DNA of 64,000 nt from DASXQK01 sp963757155 (GTDB lineage Bacteria; Pseudomonadota; Alphaproteobacteria; Dongiales; Dongiaceae). This document shows positions 45,130-53,949 of the stretch, in pieces (within the stretch, counting starts at the first letter, position 1; the number at the start of each line of letters is the position of its first letter). The position numbers and the translations under genes are program-made. Where the stretch lies: the NCBI GenBank assembly GCA_963757155.1, contig CAVWQS010000001.1:56745-120744 (forward strand). Direction: 5' to 3'. The notes beneath the pieces are model-generated. The model made no database searches, had not been told where the DNA came from, and saw only the letters and a program-made list of their open reading frames with translations.

Positions 45130-47037
45130 CTAGGCGGTTGGGGCCTGTTCGGGCGAGCGGTAATCGGGCACAAGACGGGTCAGCGCCTGGCGCAGCCGGC
45201 CGAGATCGCTCCCCTCGGATGCCGCCTGCAGCGCATCGAGGGCGGGCTCGAGGGCCGGCCAGTCCAGCGCGCCGGGATCGATGCGCAGCAGGCCGGAGAC
45301 GCCGGCGGGGGTGGGCTGCTCCTCCTCGCGATAGAGCCGTTCATGCAGCTTCTCCCCCGGACGTTTGCCGGTGAAGACGATCTTGACGTCCACCTCCGGT
45401 TGCTTGCCGGCGAGACGGATCATCTGGCGGGCGAGGTCGACGATGCGCACGGGCTCGCCCATGTCGAGCATGAAGACGGCGCCCGGCTGGGGCTGGCGCC
45501 AGGCCAATGCGGCGGCCTGGAGCACCAGCTCCACCGCCTCCCGCGTGGTCATGAAATAGCGCGTCATTTCCGGATCGGTCACGGTCAGCGGCCCGCCGCG
45601 GCCGAGCTGCTCCTGGAACAGCGGTACGACGGAGCCGGCCGAGCCCAGAACATTGCCGAAGCGCACCGCGAGGAAGCGGCAGCCGCTGCCGGCGGCGGCA
45701 CTGCGCCGGTCGAAGGCCTGGCAGATGAGCTCGGCCGCGCGCTTGGCGGCGCCCATGATGCTGGTGGGCGCCACCGCCTTGTCGGTCGAGATGAGCAGCA
45801 TCTGGTCGACGCCGGCCGCCAGGCACACCTCGGCGAGTTGGCGCGTGCCCAGCACATTCGTCGCCACCGCCTCCGGCGGGTTGGCCTCGGCCAGCGGCAC
45901 ATGCTTCAGGGCTGCGGCATGGAAGACGAGCTCCGGCCGCTCCTCGGCGAAGACCGATTCGAGGCGGCCGCGGTTGCGGATATCCCCCAGCGCCGCGCGC
46001 CGCGCCAGCTGCGGCTGCAGCGCGCCGATCTCCCGGTCGATCTCGTAGAGCAGGAATTCGGAGTGATCGAGCAAGGTAAGGCGGGCCGGGGCGAATCCCG
46101 CGATCTGCCGGGCGAGCTCGCTGCCGATGGAGCCCCCGGCGCCGGTGATGAGGATGCGCTTGCCCGCGATCAGCTCGCGCATCGGCGCCGAATCCAGCAC
46201 CTGGCGCGGCCGTCCCAGGAGATCCTCGACGGCGACGGGCATCAGGGCCTGCTGGGTGTTGCCATCGGTATGATGCAGCTCCGTCATCCGCGGCAGGCGG
46301 GCCAAGGTCATGCCCCGCGCCTCGGCGATGGCGACGAGCTGGCGAAGCCCTTCGCGATCGACCCCGTCATCGGTCAGGACGAAGCGCTGCGGCGCCTTGC
46401 CCCGGGCGCCGAGCCGCTCCAGCACCGCGGTCGCCTCGCTGAGCGACGCCAGGACCGGCACGCCATGGATGCGCCGGCCCACCCGGCCGCCGCCGCGATC
46501 CAGTATGCCGATCACCGCATAGGGGGCGGTGGCGTCGCGCCGCGTCACCCGGATGAAGGCCTCGGCCGCATCCCCGGCCCCCACCAGCAGCACCGGCACG
46601 GCGAGCGGGCGGGCCCGCTGGCCGAGTTGACCCAGATTGCCGTCACGCAGCAGGCGATAGCCGAAGCGGGGCGCGCCCAGGAGGATGATCAGCACGAACC
46701 AGTTGATCAGCATCGCCGAGCGCGGATAGCCCTCGAGGCGGGTGGTGAGGAACTGCAGCGCCAGGAACAGCAGCACGGTCAGGCTGACGGCGCGCGCGAT
46801 CTCCATCAGATCGGGCAGCGAGACATAGCGCCAGACGCCGCGGTTCATCCCGGCGAAGATGAAGACGGCAGCGGCGCAGGCCGTGAACATCAGGGTGCCA
46901 AGGCCGAGGAAGGGCAGGTCGCTCTGAAAGCTGCCGACCCTGAGCCAGACCGAGAGCGGGAAGGAGAGGGCCGCCATCGCCACGTCATGAAGCAACGTCA
47001 GGGCAGGAGGAAGGGCGAGGCGCCGGCGGAAATTCAT
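45130..47037 (-). CDS. membrane nucleotide-sugar dehydratase, CapD/WbpM/PglF type
   Basis: About 635 residues from MNFRRRLALPPALTLLHDVA. Four or five N-terminal membrane segments are followed by a CoA-binding-like domain (VPVLLVGAGDAAEAFIRVTR) and a cytosolic extended SDR: ILITGAGGSIGSELARQIAG, VFHAAALKHVPLAEANPPEA and STDKAVAPTSIMGAAKRAAE. The SDR carries the MGAxK variant of YxxxK seen in UDP-GlcNAc 4,6-dehydratases of O-antigen and capsule pathways. The ATG at 47037 is preferred to 47094, which adds residues without family likeness. The WecA-like gene upstream on the same strand (47135) supports a lipid-linked polysaccharide role. Confidence 0.93.
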   Translation of the reverse strand: MNFRRRLALPPALTLLHDVAMAALSFPLSVWLRVGSFQSDLPFLGLGTLMFTACAAAVFIFAGMNRGVWRYVSLPDLMEIARAVSLTVLLFLALQFLTTRLEGYPRSAMLINWFVLIILLGAPRFGYRLLRDGNLGQLGQRARPLAVPVLLVGAGDAAEAFIRVTRRDATAPYAVIGILDRGGGRVGRRIHGVPVLASLSEATAVLERLGARGKAPQRFVLTDDGVDREGLRQLVAIAEARGMTLARLPRMTELHHTDGNTQQALMPVAVEDLLGRPRQVLDSAPMRELIAGKRILITGAGGSIGSELARQIAGFAPARLTLLDHSEFLLYEIDREIGALQPQLARRAALGDIRNRGRLESVFAEERPELVFHAAALKHVPLAEANPPEAVATNVLGTRQLAEVCLAAGVDQMLLISTDKAVAPTSIMGAAKRAAELICQAFDRRSAAAGSGCRFLAVRFGNVLGSAGSVVPLFQEQLGRGGPLTVTDPEMTRYFMTTREAVELVLQAAALAWRQPQPGAVFMLDMGEPVRIVDLARQMIRLAGKQPEVDVKIVFTGKRPGEKLHERLYREEEQPTPAGVSGLLRIDPGALDWPALEPALDALQAASEGSDLGRLRQALTRLVPDYRSPEQAPTA

Positions 47038-47134
47038 GAAAGCCAGAGAACCATGAAGGCGGGGGGACTCGTGATGGAGGCGCGACCATAGCAAGGCCCC
47101 CCCAAGGGCTCAATGCACGGCTCGACACGGCCGG

Positions 47135-48157
47135 TCAATTGCGCCCGGCCTTGGAGATCGACCCCTCCTCATTGCGGTGCATCAGCCGGCGGATCAGCAC
47201 GAAGACGGCAAGCCCGGCGCCGGCCAAGGCGGCGACCCGCTCGCCCATCTCGGCGCCCAGCGCGAAGAGGATCAGGGCGCCATTGCCGATCAGAATGGCC
47301 CCGGTCACCTGATCGTGGCGCCGGCCGAGTTGCAGGCTCTGCTGGTAGAAATGCTGGGCATGGGCCGCCAGGATGTTCTCCCCGGCGCGCGCCCGGCGCA
47401 GCAAGGTCCAGGTCGCGTCGACCCAGAAATAGAGCGGCAGGATGATGGCGGCCGCCCAGGCGCCGTCGCCCGCCGCCCGCAGCAGCAGGAATCCGATCAG
47501 ATAGCCCAAGGCCTGGGAGCCGACATCGCCCAGGAAGATCCGGGCGGGATGCCAGTTCCAGTAGAGGAAGCCCAGCACCGCGCCTACCAGCGCCAGAGAG
47601 AGCTGGTCAAGGTCGCCGAAACCGCCGAACCAGAGGGCCAGCACCGCCAGGCCGAAGCCGATGCTCGCCGCCTCGCTGCCGGCGATGCCGTCGATGCCGT
47701 CCATGAAGTTGAACAGATTGACGAACCAGAGCCAGGCGAGCCCGGCCAGGAGCGCGTCGAAGGGCTGGGGCAGCAACCCGCCGGTGAACTGCCCATCGGC
47801 CAGGGGCTGCATGAACCAGAGGCCGAGGGCGACGGCGGCGATCTGGACGGCCAGCCGCGGCCAGGGAGAGATGCCGCGGAGATCGTCCCACCAGCCGATG
47901 GCGGCGAGCGCCAAGGCTCCCAGGAGCTGTGGCCAGAGCCCCGGCTCGATCAGCGCCCAGGCCGGCAGAAGCACGGCCAGCACGGCGATGCCGCCGCCGC
48001 GCGGCGTCGGCGCCTTGTGGCTGCTGCGCTCATTCGGCCGGTCCAGGATCTGCCGGCTCAATAGCCAGCGCTGGAGAAGCCAGGTCAGCCCCAGGCTGAG
48101 GAGGAGGCAAAGCAGGAAGATGGCTGCCAGGCGGAGCGAGACCTCGAAGGCGGTCAT
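47135..48157 (-). CDS. MraY/WecA-family undecaprenyl-phosphate glycosyl-1-phosphate transferase
   Basis: 340 residues, ten to eleven membrane segments. The family signatures are RPNERSSHKAPTPRGGGIAV, GWWDDLRGISPWPRLAVQ, NLFNFMDGIDGIAGSEA (the Mg2+ aspartates) and ARIFLGDVGSQALGY, with a C-terminal AHAQHFYQQSLQLG (HxxH-like site). It loads a sugar phosphate on the lipid carrier that starts O-antigen or exopolysaccharide synthesis. The longer relatives of this WecA/WbpL type act before enzymes like the neighbouring CapD-type dehydratase. Confidence 0.93.
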   Translation of the reverse strand: MTAFEVSLRLAAIFLLCLLLSLGLTWLLQRWLLSRQILDRPNERSSHKAPTPRGGGIAVLAVLLPAWALIEPGLWPQLLGALALAAIGWWDDLRGISPWPRLAVQIAAVALGLWFMQPLADGQFTGGLLPQPFDALLAGLAWLWFVNLFNFMDGIDGIAGSEAASIGFGLAVLALWFGGFGDLDQLSLALVGAVLGFLYWNWHPARIFLGDVGSQALGYLIGFLLLRAAGDGAWAAAIILPLYFWVDATWTLLRRARAGENILAAHAQHFYQQSLQLGRRHDQVTGAILIGNGALILFALGAEMGERVAALAGAGLAVFVLIRRLMHRNEEGSISKAGRN

Positions 48158-48268
48158 GGCGCGCTTATAGCCGAAGCGGGCGCGCTTGGCATGGGGCTGT
48201 TTGGGATGGCATTCCCCGGTCGCCGTCTATAGGAGTAGCCGGCAGCTTACGATCGGAAAGGGACCGGC

Positions 48269-48904
48269 TTGCTCGAGAACATCATCGCCTTCCTGGCGAC
48301 CTTCATCATCGCGACCATCGCCGCCACCGGCCTGTTCGGCGTTGCCTTGATGATGGCGATCGAATCCGCCTGCATCCCGCTCCCCTCCGAGATCATCATG
48401 CCCTTCGCCGGATATCTCGCCTCCCAGGGTCATTTTGGCCTGATCGCCGCGGCGACCGCGGGGGCGCTCGGCTGCAATATCGGTTCGGCGGTGGCCTATG
48501 CCATCGGGCGCCATGGCGGGCGGCAGTTCGTCGAGCGCTGGGGCGGCTATTTCCTGGTCACCAAGCACGACCTCGCCTGGGCCGACCGCTTCTTCGCCCG
48601 CTACGGCAGTGCGGCGGTCTTCATCGCCCGGCTGCTGCCCGTGGTGCGGACCTTCATCGCATTGCCTGCCGGCATCGCCGGCATGCCGCTGGTGAAATTC
48701 CACATCTATACCTTCCTCGGCTCCTGGCCCTGGTGCTTCGGCCTAGCCTATGCGGGCTTTCATCTGGGCAAGGCCTGGGACAGCAATCCGGAGCTGCGCG
48801 CCTTCATGCATCGCTTCGATGCGGTGATCATCGCTTTGATCCTGGTGGGCCTCGTCTGGTATGTCTGGCGCCATTGGCGCCAGCGGGTTCGCCTCGAGGA
48901 ATAG
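48269..48904 (+). CDS. DedA family membrane protein
   Basis: 211 residues. A TTG start at 48269 is used, after GAAAGGGA; no ATG fits the conserved N-terminus. MAIESACIPLPSEIIMPFAG is the DedA entry signature (E and PxPSE), RLLPVVRTFIALPAGIAGMP the second (R-x3-P-x-V-R), and four to five hydrophobic segments are present. DedA proteins help recycle undecaprenyl phosphate and keep membrane potential, so position beside the WecA-like gene, though divergent, is sensible. Confidence 0.93.
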   Translation: MLENIIAFLATFIIATIAATGLFGVALMMAIESACIPLPSEIIMPFAGYLASQGHFGLIAAATAGALGCNIGSAVAYAIGRHGGRQFVERWGGYFLVTKHDLAWADRFFARYGSAAVFIARLLPVVRTFIALPAGIAGMPLVKFHIYTFLGSWPWCFGLAYAGFHLGKAWDSNPELRAFMHRFDAVIIALILVGLVWYVWRHWRQRVRLEE

Positions 48905-48954
48905 TTTCATCGCCTCTTGCAAAGCGGCGGCGCGCCCCCATCGTTTGTAAGGTC

Positions 48955-49359
48955 ATGCCCGAGACACCCGCCCTCCTGCCGCCGACCCGCGAGGATATCG
49001 AGCGCCTCGCCGGCGAGGCCTTCCTCACCATCCCCGCCGCACTCCGCCGCCATGTCTCCAATATCGTCTTCTGCGTCGAGGATTTTCCCGATGAAGATGT
49101 CGAGCGGGAGATGGAGCTCGAGACGCCCTTCGACATCCTCGGCCTCTATCGCGGCATCGCTTTGCCGCGCCGCGGCGTCAATATCGTGCGGCGCGCCAAC
49201 GACATGATCTTCCTCTACCGCCGGCCGCTGCTCGACTACTGGTGCGAGACCGGCGAGCCTCTCTTCGACATCGTCCGCCATGTGGTGATCCACGAGATCG
49301 GCCATCATTTCGGCTTCAGCGACGACGATATGGAGAATATCGAGACGACGACGGAGTAG
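48955..49359 (+). CDS. minimal zinc metallopeptidase family protein
   Basis: 134 residues. The HExxH zinc motif is in HVVIHEIGHHFGFSDDDM; the upstream block HVSNIVFCVEDFPDEDVERE and DILGLYRGIALPRRGVN match the short alphaproteobacterial metallopeptidase family (DUF1025 type). The function is not established. It follows dedA by 50 bases. Confidence 0.88.
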   Translation: MPETPALLPPTREDIERLAGEAFLTIPAALRRHVSNIVFCVEDFPDEDVEREMELETPFDILGLYRGIALPRRGVNIVRRANDMIFLYRRPLLDYWCETGEPLFDIVRHVVIHEIGHHFGFSDDDMENIETTTE

Positions 49360-49400
49360 GTGGGACTACCTCCAGTCGCAGACGCGACTCCCTCTCCCCC

Positions 49401-49468
49401 CGTCATTCCCGCGAAAGCGGGAATCCAGGGCCGCAGGCCTCGTCGCTCGCCCTGGATTCCCGCTTTCG
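49401..49468. repeat. palindromic intergenic repeat, family A copy 5, truncated
   Basis: CGTCATTCCCGCGAAAGCGG begins the element and the return arm ...CCCTGGATTCCCGCTTTCG is cut at 49468, before its last 11 or so bases (expected CGGGAATGACG). The sequence beyond belongs to the IS1182 remnant, so the insertion or a later deletion removed the end. Confidence 0.85.
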
Positions 49469-50440
49469 AGGACGTGAACGAAGTGCAACACCTGTCTAAG
49501 GTGATTGCAATGGGAGAGCGATTGATGAGAACCAGTGACATTGGGATGAACGCACCCGCATGTGCCTATCGTCTTGAGGATGCCGTTGACCGTCCATCTG
49601 CCAAATCGCGGCGGCGATAGATGGCCTTGCCCTCGTCCTGGTCTGCTCGCGAGACTGAGGGGCATCCGGGGCTAGCAGCTGCGCTACAGGCTGGGCCACG
49701 CTCATGAGCTGGCGAAATCTCGGCGCTGGATCCGGATCGTGCCTGGAGCGCGACCGCGACCTGTGCCGCCATCGGCACGATTCGTCCTTCGGCAAATGGG
49801 TGTCGGCCAGCAGGCGCTGCGGCAAGATCTTCAGGCGATCCTTGATCTGCTCCACCACCGGGACAGCCAAGCCGGTGTCATTGCGCCGGTCCGTGGTTGC
49901 CGCCGCCACGATGATGCCCGTGTCCGGCGTCACCGCCAGCTGAATGTTATAGGCCGCCCGCACAGCCCCGTCGGCAAAGCGCATCATGCGTGCCTCGGGA
50001 TCGCTCAGGCTGGCCTTCACCTCCGTCTTCTTAGCCTCTTCCTCCTTCTTATGGGTCTTGGCCCGCTTGGCCTGCTCCGCCCGCAGCTTCTCCAGCGTGC
50101 GCGAAGCCTCCCCGGCCCGCCGGGCTACCTCTTCCGCCCCACGCTCCTGCGCCGCCCGACGGCGACCCTCGCTCGCCCCCGCATCGCTCCCCGAACCTCG
50201 CAGCTGTTCGACCCGTTCCCGGGCCCACCGCTCCAGCCGCGCCAGCTTCTTCGCCCCCTTGAACGACCCACGGCCCGCCCAGGCCCTCACCTTCGTCCCG
50301 TCGACCGACCTCCTCCAGCACGATCCCCTCGAAGCCGCCATCAGGTATCGACCAAACCCTGCGTCTGCGATACAGCCACAGCGCCAGGCAAATGTCCGAG
50401 GATCGGGAACGCAAGCGGACGCCATGCTCCGGCCCCTGCC
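49469..50440 (-). mobile_element. degraded IS1182-family transposase remnant
   Basis: On the minus strand the piece VDGTKVRAWAGRGSFKGAKK is followed in frame by EEEAKKTEVKASLSDPEARM, MRFADGAVRAAYNIQLAVTP and DTGIIVAAATTDRRNDTGLA, then QRLLADTH, all characteristic of IS1182 transposases. Further fragments, EGKAIYRRRDLA (49600-49660) and ALWLYRRRRVW (near 50370), lie in other frames. There are several frameshifts and an internal deletion, so the protein is dead. The edges are approximate; no terminal inverted repeats were recognised. Confidence 0.75.
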
Positions 50441-50545
50441 ACGCACAACCGAGCTCACCGACGAACGCCCAAAATCCTGAGCTCGGTCGTCGACGCCAAC
50501 CTCAATACCCCACGAAACTGCCTGGACTTCCAGATACCCCTTCCC

Positions 50546-50614
50546 CGTCATTCCTGCCTCAACTGCTGGGACTACAAATAGGAATTCCACCTTCCCGCTT
50601 TCGCGGGAATGACG
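50546..50614. repeat. palindromic intergenic repeat, family A copy 6, divergent
   Basis: It begins CGTCATTCCTGCC and ends CCCGCTTTCGCGGGAATGACG, with an unrelated middle. The right arm is intact and the left arm is eroded. It lies between the IS1182 remnant and the uracil-DNA glycosylase gene. Confidence 0.75.
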
Positions 50615-50631
50615 GAAGAGAGGGCAGGGCA

Positions 50632-51242
50632 TTAACCAATAAGACGCTTCACCTCTTGCCTGAGCTCCGGCAGCAGCGTCTCGCCGAACCAGGGATTGCG
50701 CTTCAGCCACGCCGTGTTGCGCCAGCTCGGATGGGGCAGAGGCAGAAATCGGGGCAGATAGTCGCGCCAGGCGGCGACGGTCTCGGTCATGCTGGGCTTT
50801 CGCCGGGCCACGAGATGGAAGGCCTGGGCGTAGCTCCCCACCAGCAGGATCAGCTCGATCCGCGGCATCAGAGCGAGGAAGCGGTTCTGCCAGCTCGGCG
50901 CGCATTCGCGCCGGGGCGGCCGGTCGCCGCCATGGTTGTCGACGCCGGGATAGCAGAATCCCACCGGCAGGATCGCGATCCGCGCGGCGTCGTAGAAAGT
51001 GTCACGATCGAGGGCCAGCCAGTCGCGCAGGCGCTCACCGCTGGCGTCGTTCCAGGGAATGCCGGTCTCATGGACCTTGGTGCCGGGCGCCTGGCCGACG
51101 ATCAGGAGCCGCGCGGTGGTGGAGACGCGAAAGACCGGGCGAGGGCCCAGCGGCAGATGGCCCTCGCAGATCCGGCAGGCCCGCGCCTCGACCGCGAGGC
51201 GCTCAAGCCTGCGGCCCCCGGCTTACCGACCACTAGCCGCAT
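50632..51242 (-). CDS. uracil-DNA glycosylase family protein (one frameshift)
   Basis: About 203 residues after correction. Downstream of the shift the frame reads ARACRICEGHLPLGPRPVF, LLIVGQAPGTKVHETGIPWN, DASGERLRDWLALDRDTFYD, ILPVGFCYPGVDNHGGDRPP and LPLPHPSWRNTAWLKRNPWF. These give the water-activating GQAPG motif and the HPS-type loop of the uracil-DNA glycosylase superfamily. No start codon exists in this frame before 50964, but ATG 51242 (MRLVVGKPG, overlapping the cobB end) joins it if one G is missing from the run at 51215-51219. It removes uracil or related bases from DNA, or in this subfamily may act on other lesions. Confidence 0.85.
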
Positions 51243-51948
51243 CGGCCTCCCGCTCGGCCGCCGCATAGACTTCCAGCAGCCGATCCACCAATGCGGGCAC
51301 CGTCTCGCTGGCCGGCCCGTAGATCGCCTCGGCGAAATGCGAGGCCACCGCCGAGGGCGCCAGATTGAGCTCGATGCTGTGCCCGGGCACGAGATCGACG
51401 AAGCCCGCCGCCGGATAGACGGAGCCCGAGGTGCCGATGGCGATGAAGAGGCTGCAGCGCCGGAGCGCTTCGGCAATCTCCGGCAGATGCAGCGGGCGCT
51501 CGTTGAACCAGACCACGGCGCTGCGCAGCCGTCCGGGGGTGCGGCAATCCGGGCATTCGCTTTCGAGGGTGATGTCCGCATGACGGACATGCTCGGCCCC
51601 GCAGGCGAGGCAGCGGGCCTTCAGCAACTCGCCATGCATATGGATGACCCGGGGCGAGCCCGCCCGCTCATGCAGATTGTCGACGTTCTGGGTCACCAGC
51701 ATCACCTCGGGCAGCGTCCGCTGCAGCCGGGCCAGGGCCAGATGGGCCGCATGGGGCGAGACCTCGCCGGAGAGAAGCTTCTGGCGCCGCGAGTTGTAAT
51801 AGCCATGGACCCGCACGGGATCGCGCGCGAAGGCCTCGGGGGTGGCGACCTCGTCGATGGGCACCGAGGTCCAGGTGCCGTCGGCGTCGCGATAGGTGTT
51901 GAGCCCGGATTCCTTGGAGATTCCGGCACCCGTCAGAATGACGATCAC
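51223..51948 (-). CDS. cobB: NAD-dependent protein deacylase, Sir2 family
   Basis: 241 residues from a GTG start. GAGISKESGLNTYRDADGTW is the NAD-binding signature, TQNVDNLHERAG the ribose pocket, and HMHGE holds the catalytic histidine. The zinc cysteines are CLACG and CPDCR. AIGTSGSVYPAAGFVDL closes the Rossmann part. It removes acetyl or succinyl groups from lysines. The GTG shares bases with the stop of thpR (GTGA), so the two are coupled. Confidence 0.95.
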   Translation of the reverse strand: MIVILTGAGISKESGLNTYRDADGTWTSVPIDEVATPEAFARDPVRVHGYYNSRRQKLLSGEVSPHAAHLALARLQRTLPEVMLVTQNVDNLHERAGSPRVIHMHGELLKARCLACGAEHVRHADITLESECPDCRTPGRLRSAVVWFNERPLHLPEIAEALRRCSLFIAIGTSGSVYPAAGFVDLVPGHSIELNLAPSAVASHFAEAIYGPASETVPALVDRLLEVYAAAEREADAASGR

Positions 51949-52496
51949 GCCCGTTTCAGCTCCCGGCTGAGCTCATAGCTGCGTTCGGGCATGTAGATGG
52001 CGCCGTTGTGGTGGAGATAGCTCGAGAACAGGGTGAAATGCGTCACCTCGAAGGGCGGGCTGCGGAAGAGATTGTGATGCACCAGGAATTCGCCCAGCTT
52101 CGGCACCAATTCGCCCCGGCTGCGGGCCAGGGTCACATGGGGCTGGAACTTCTGTCCCTCGGGCGGCACGCCGGCGCGCACGACGGCCGATTCGATCTTG
52201 TCGCGCAGATGGTTGAGGGCCGGCTGCTTGTCCACCCCGGCCCAGATGCTGCGCAGCTTGGAGCCGCTGCCGAAATGGCCCACCCCGGCGATGCTGACGG
52301 TGAAGCGCGGGGCGCGAATTCCGGCGAGCCCGGCGTCGATGTCATGGAACTCCCGGCCGTCGACTTCGCCGATGAAGCGCAAGGTGATGTGGAGATTCTC
52401 CGGGGCGACCCAGCGCGCGCCCGGCAAGCCGCCGCACATCAGGCGCAATTGCCAGCGTACGGTCTCCGGCAAGGCGAGGGCAACGAACAGGCGCAT
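51945..52496 (-). CDS. thpR: RNA 2',3'-cyclic phosphodiesterase
   Basis: 183 residues. The 2H phosphoesterase fold is shown by the two HxTx motifs: ENLHITLRFIGEVDG and KFQPHVTLARSRGEL. The N-terminus MRLFVALALPETVRWQL and the C-terminal FEVTHFTLFSSYL match ThpR/LigT, which opens cyclic phosphate ends of RNA (and joins tRNA halves in vitro). It is upstream of, and coupled with, cobB. Confidence 0.95.
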   Translation of the reverse strand: MRLFVALALPETVRWQLRLMCGGLPGARWVAPENLHITLRFIGEVDGREFHDIDAGLAGIRAPRFTVSIAGVGHFGSGSKLRSIWAGVDKQPALNHLRDKIESAVVRAGVPPEGQKFQPHVTLARSRGELVPKLGEFLVHHNLFRSPPFEVTHFTLFSSYLHHNGAIYMPERSYELSRELKRA

Positions 52497-52575
52497 GACT
52501 AGGGGCCCTCACGAGTTCTTGAGCGATTCTAACAGCTTCGATCCGGGACGGGGATAGCTATATCGGCAACCAAGC

Positions 52576-53238
52576 TCAGCTTGGCGTCCCGGCCTTGGCG
52601 ATGACCTGGCGCAGGGCCGGCAGGATTCCCCGGACGATGATGGCCACGCCCTCTGCGGTCGGATGCAGCCCATCGGCCTGGTTCAGAGCGGGATTGGCCG
52701 CGACCCCCTCCAGGAAGAACGGATAGAGGCCGACGCCATAATGCTTGGCGAGATCGGGATAGATCGCATCGAAGGCCGTCGACGTAGTCCGCCCCCAGAT
52801 TGCGCGGCGCCAGCATGCCGGCCAGCAGCACGGCGCGGTGCTGGGCCGTGAGCTTGGCGAGAATGGCGTCGAGATTGGATTTGGCCTGGCCGGGATCCAG
52901 GCCGCGGAGCGCGTCATTGGCGCCGAGCTCGACGATCACCACCTGGGGATCCTCGGCCAGGGCCCAGTCCAGCCGGGCGAGCCCGCCGGCCGTGGTATCG
53001 CCCGAAACCCCGCCATCCAGGACCCGGGCATCGAGGCCCTGGGCCCGCAAGGCCTTCTCGAGCTGGCGGCACGAAACCCTCTCCGGCCGGCAGCCCATAG
53101 CCCGCCGTCAGGCTGTCCCCCAGGGCGAGGATCTTCACGGGCGCGGCCTGGGCGCCAAAGGCGCCCAGCTGGACGATCACCGCCAGCAGCACCATCTGTG
53201 CCAGGCGTGAAAGCGGTGAGAAGGGCGTAAACGGGCGC

Positions 53239-53240
<2 letters not shown>
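52576..53240 (-). CDS. tesA: arylesterase / lysophospholipase L1-type SGNH hydrolase (two frameshifts)
   Basis: About 220 residues after correction. The start MRPFTPFSPLSRLAQMVLLA gives a signal peptide ending GAQAAPVK. Block I is ILALGDSLTAGYGLPAGEGF with the nucleophile serine, block III VVIVELGANDALRGLDP, and block V NQADGLHPTAEGVAII with the catalytic Asp-His. One extra base near 53070 and another near 52780 interrupt it; removing both makes the length a multiple of three. It is a periplasmic esterase of the TesA family. It is divergent from the ybbA-ybbP genes, the normal arrangement, and the two start codons overlap in one CATG. Confidence 0.9.

Positions 53241-53926
<686 letters not shown>

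Positions 53927-53949
<23 letters not shown>

Noticed and set aside
43549..47091. A 1180-residue open frame on the plus strand
   Set aside because: It lies opposite purH and the CapD-type gene, both clearly coding. The translation is rich in Gly, Arg, Ala, Asp and His with no family, as expected for an antisense shadow in GC-rich DNA.
688..50614. CRISPR array
   Set aside because: The six similar repeats are scattered over 50 kb, are palindromic and have no regular spacers; no cas gene is present.
49496..50905. A 469-residue minus-strand protein
   Set aside because: Only the middle matches an IS1182 transposase; both ends are read-through in wrong frames across repeats and the glycosylase gene.
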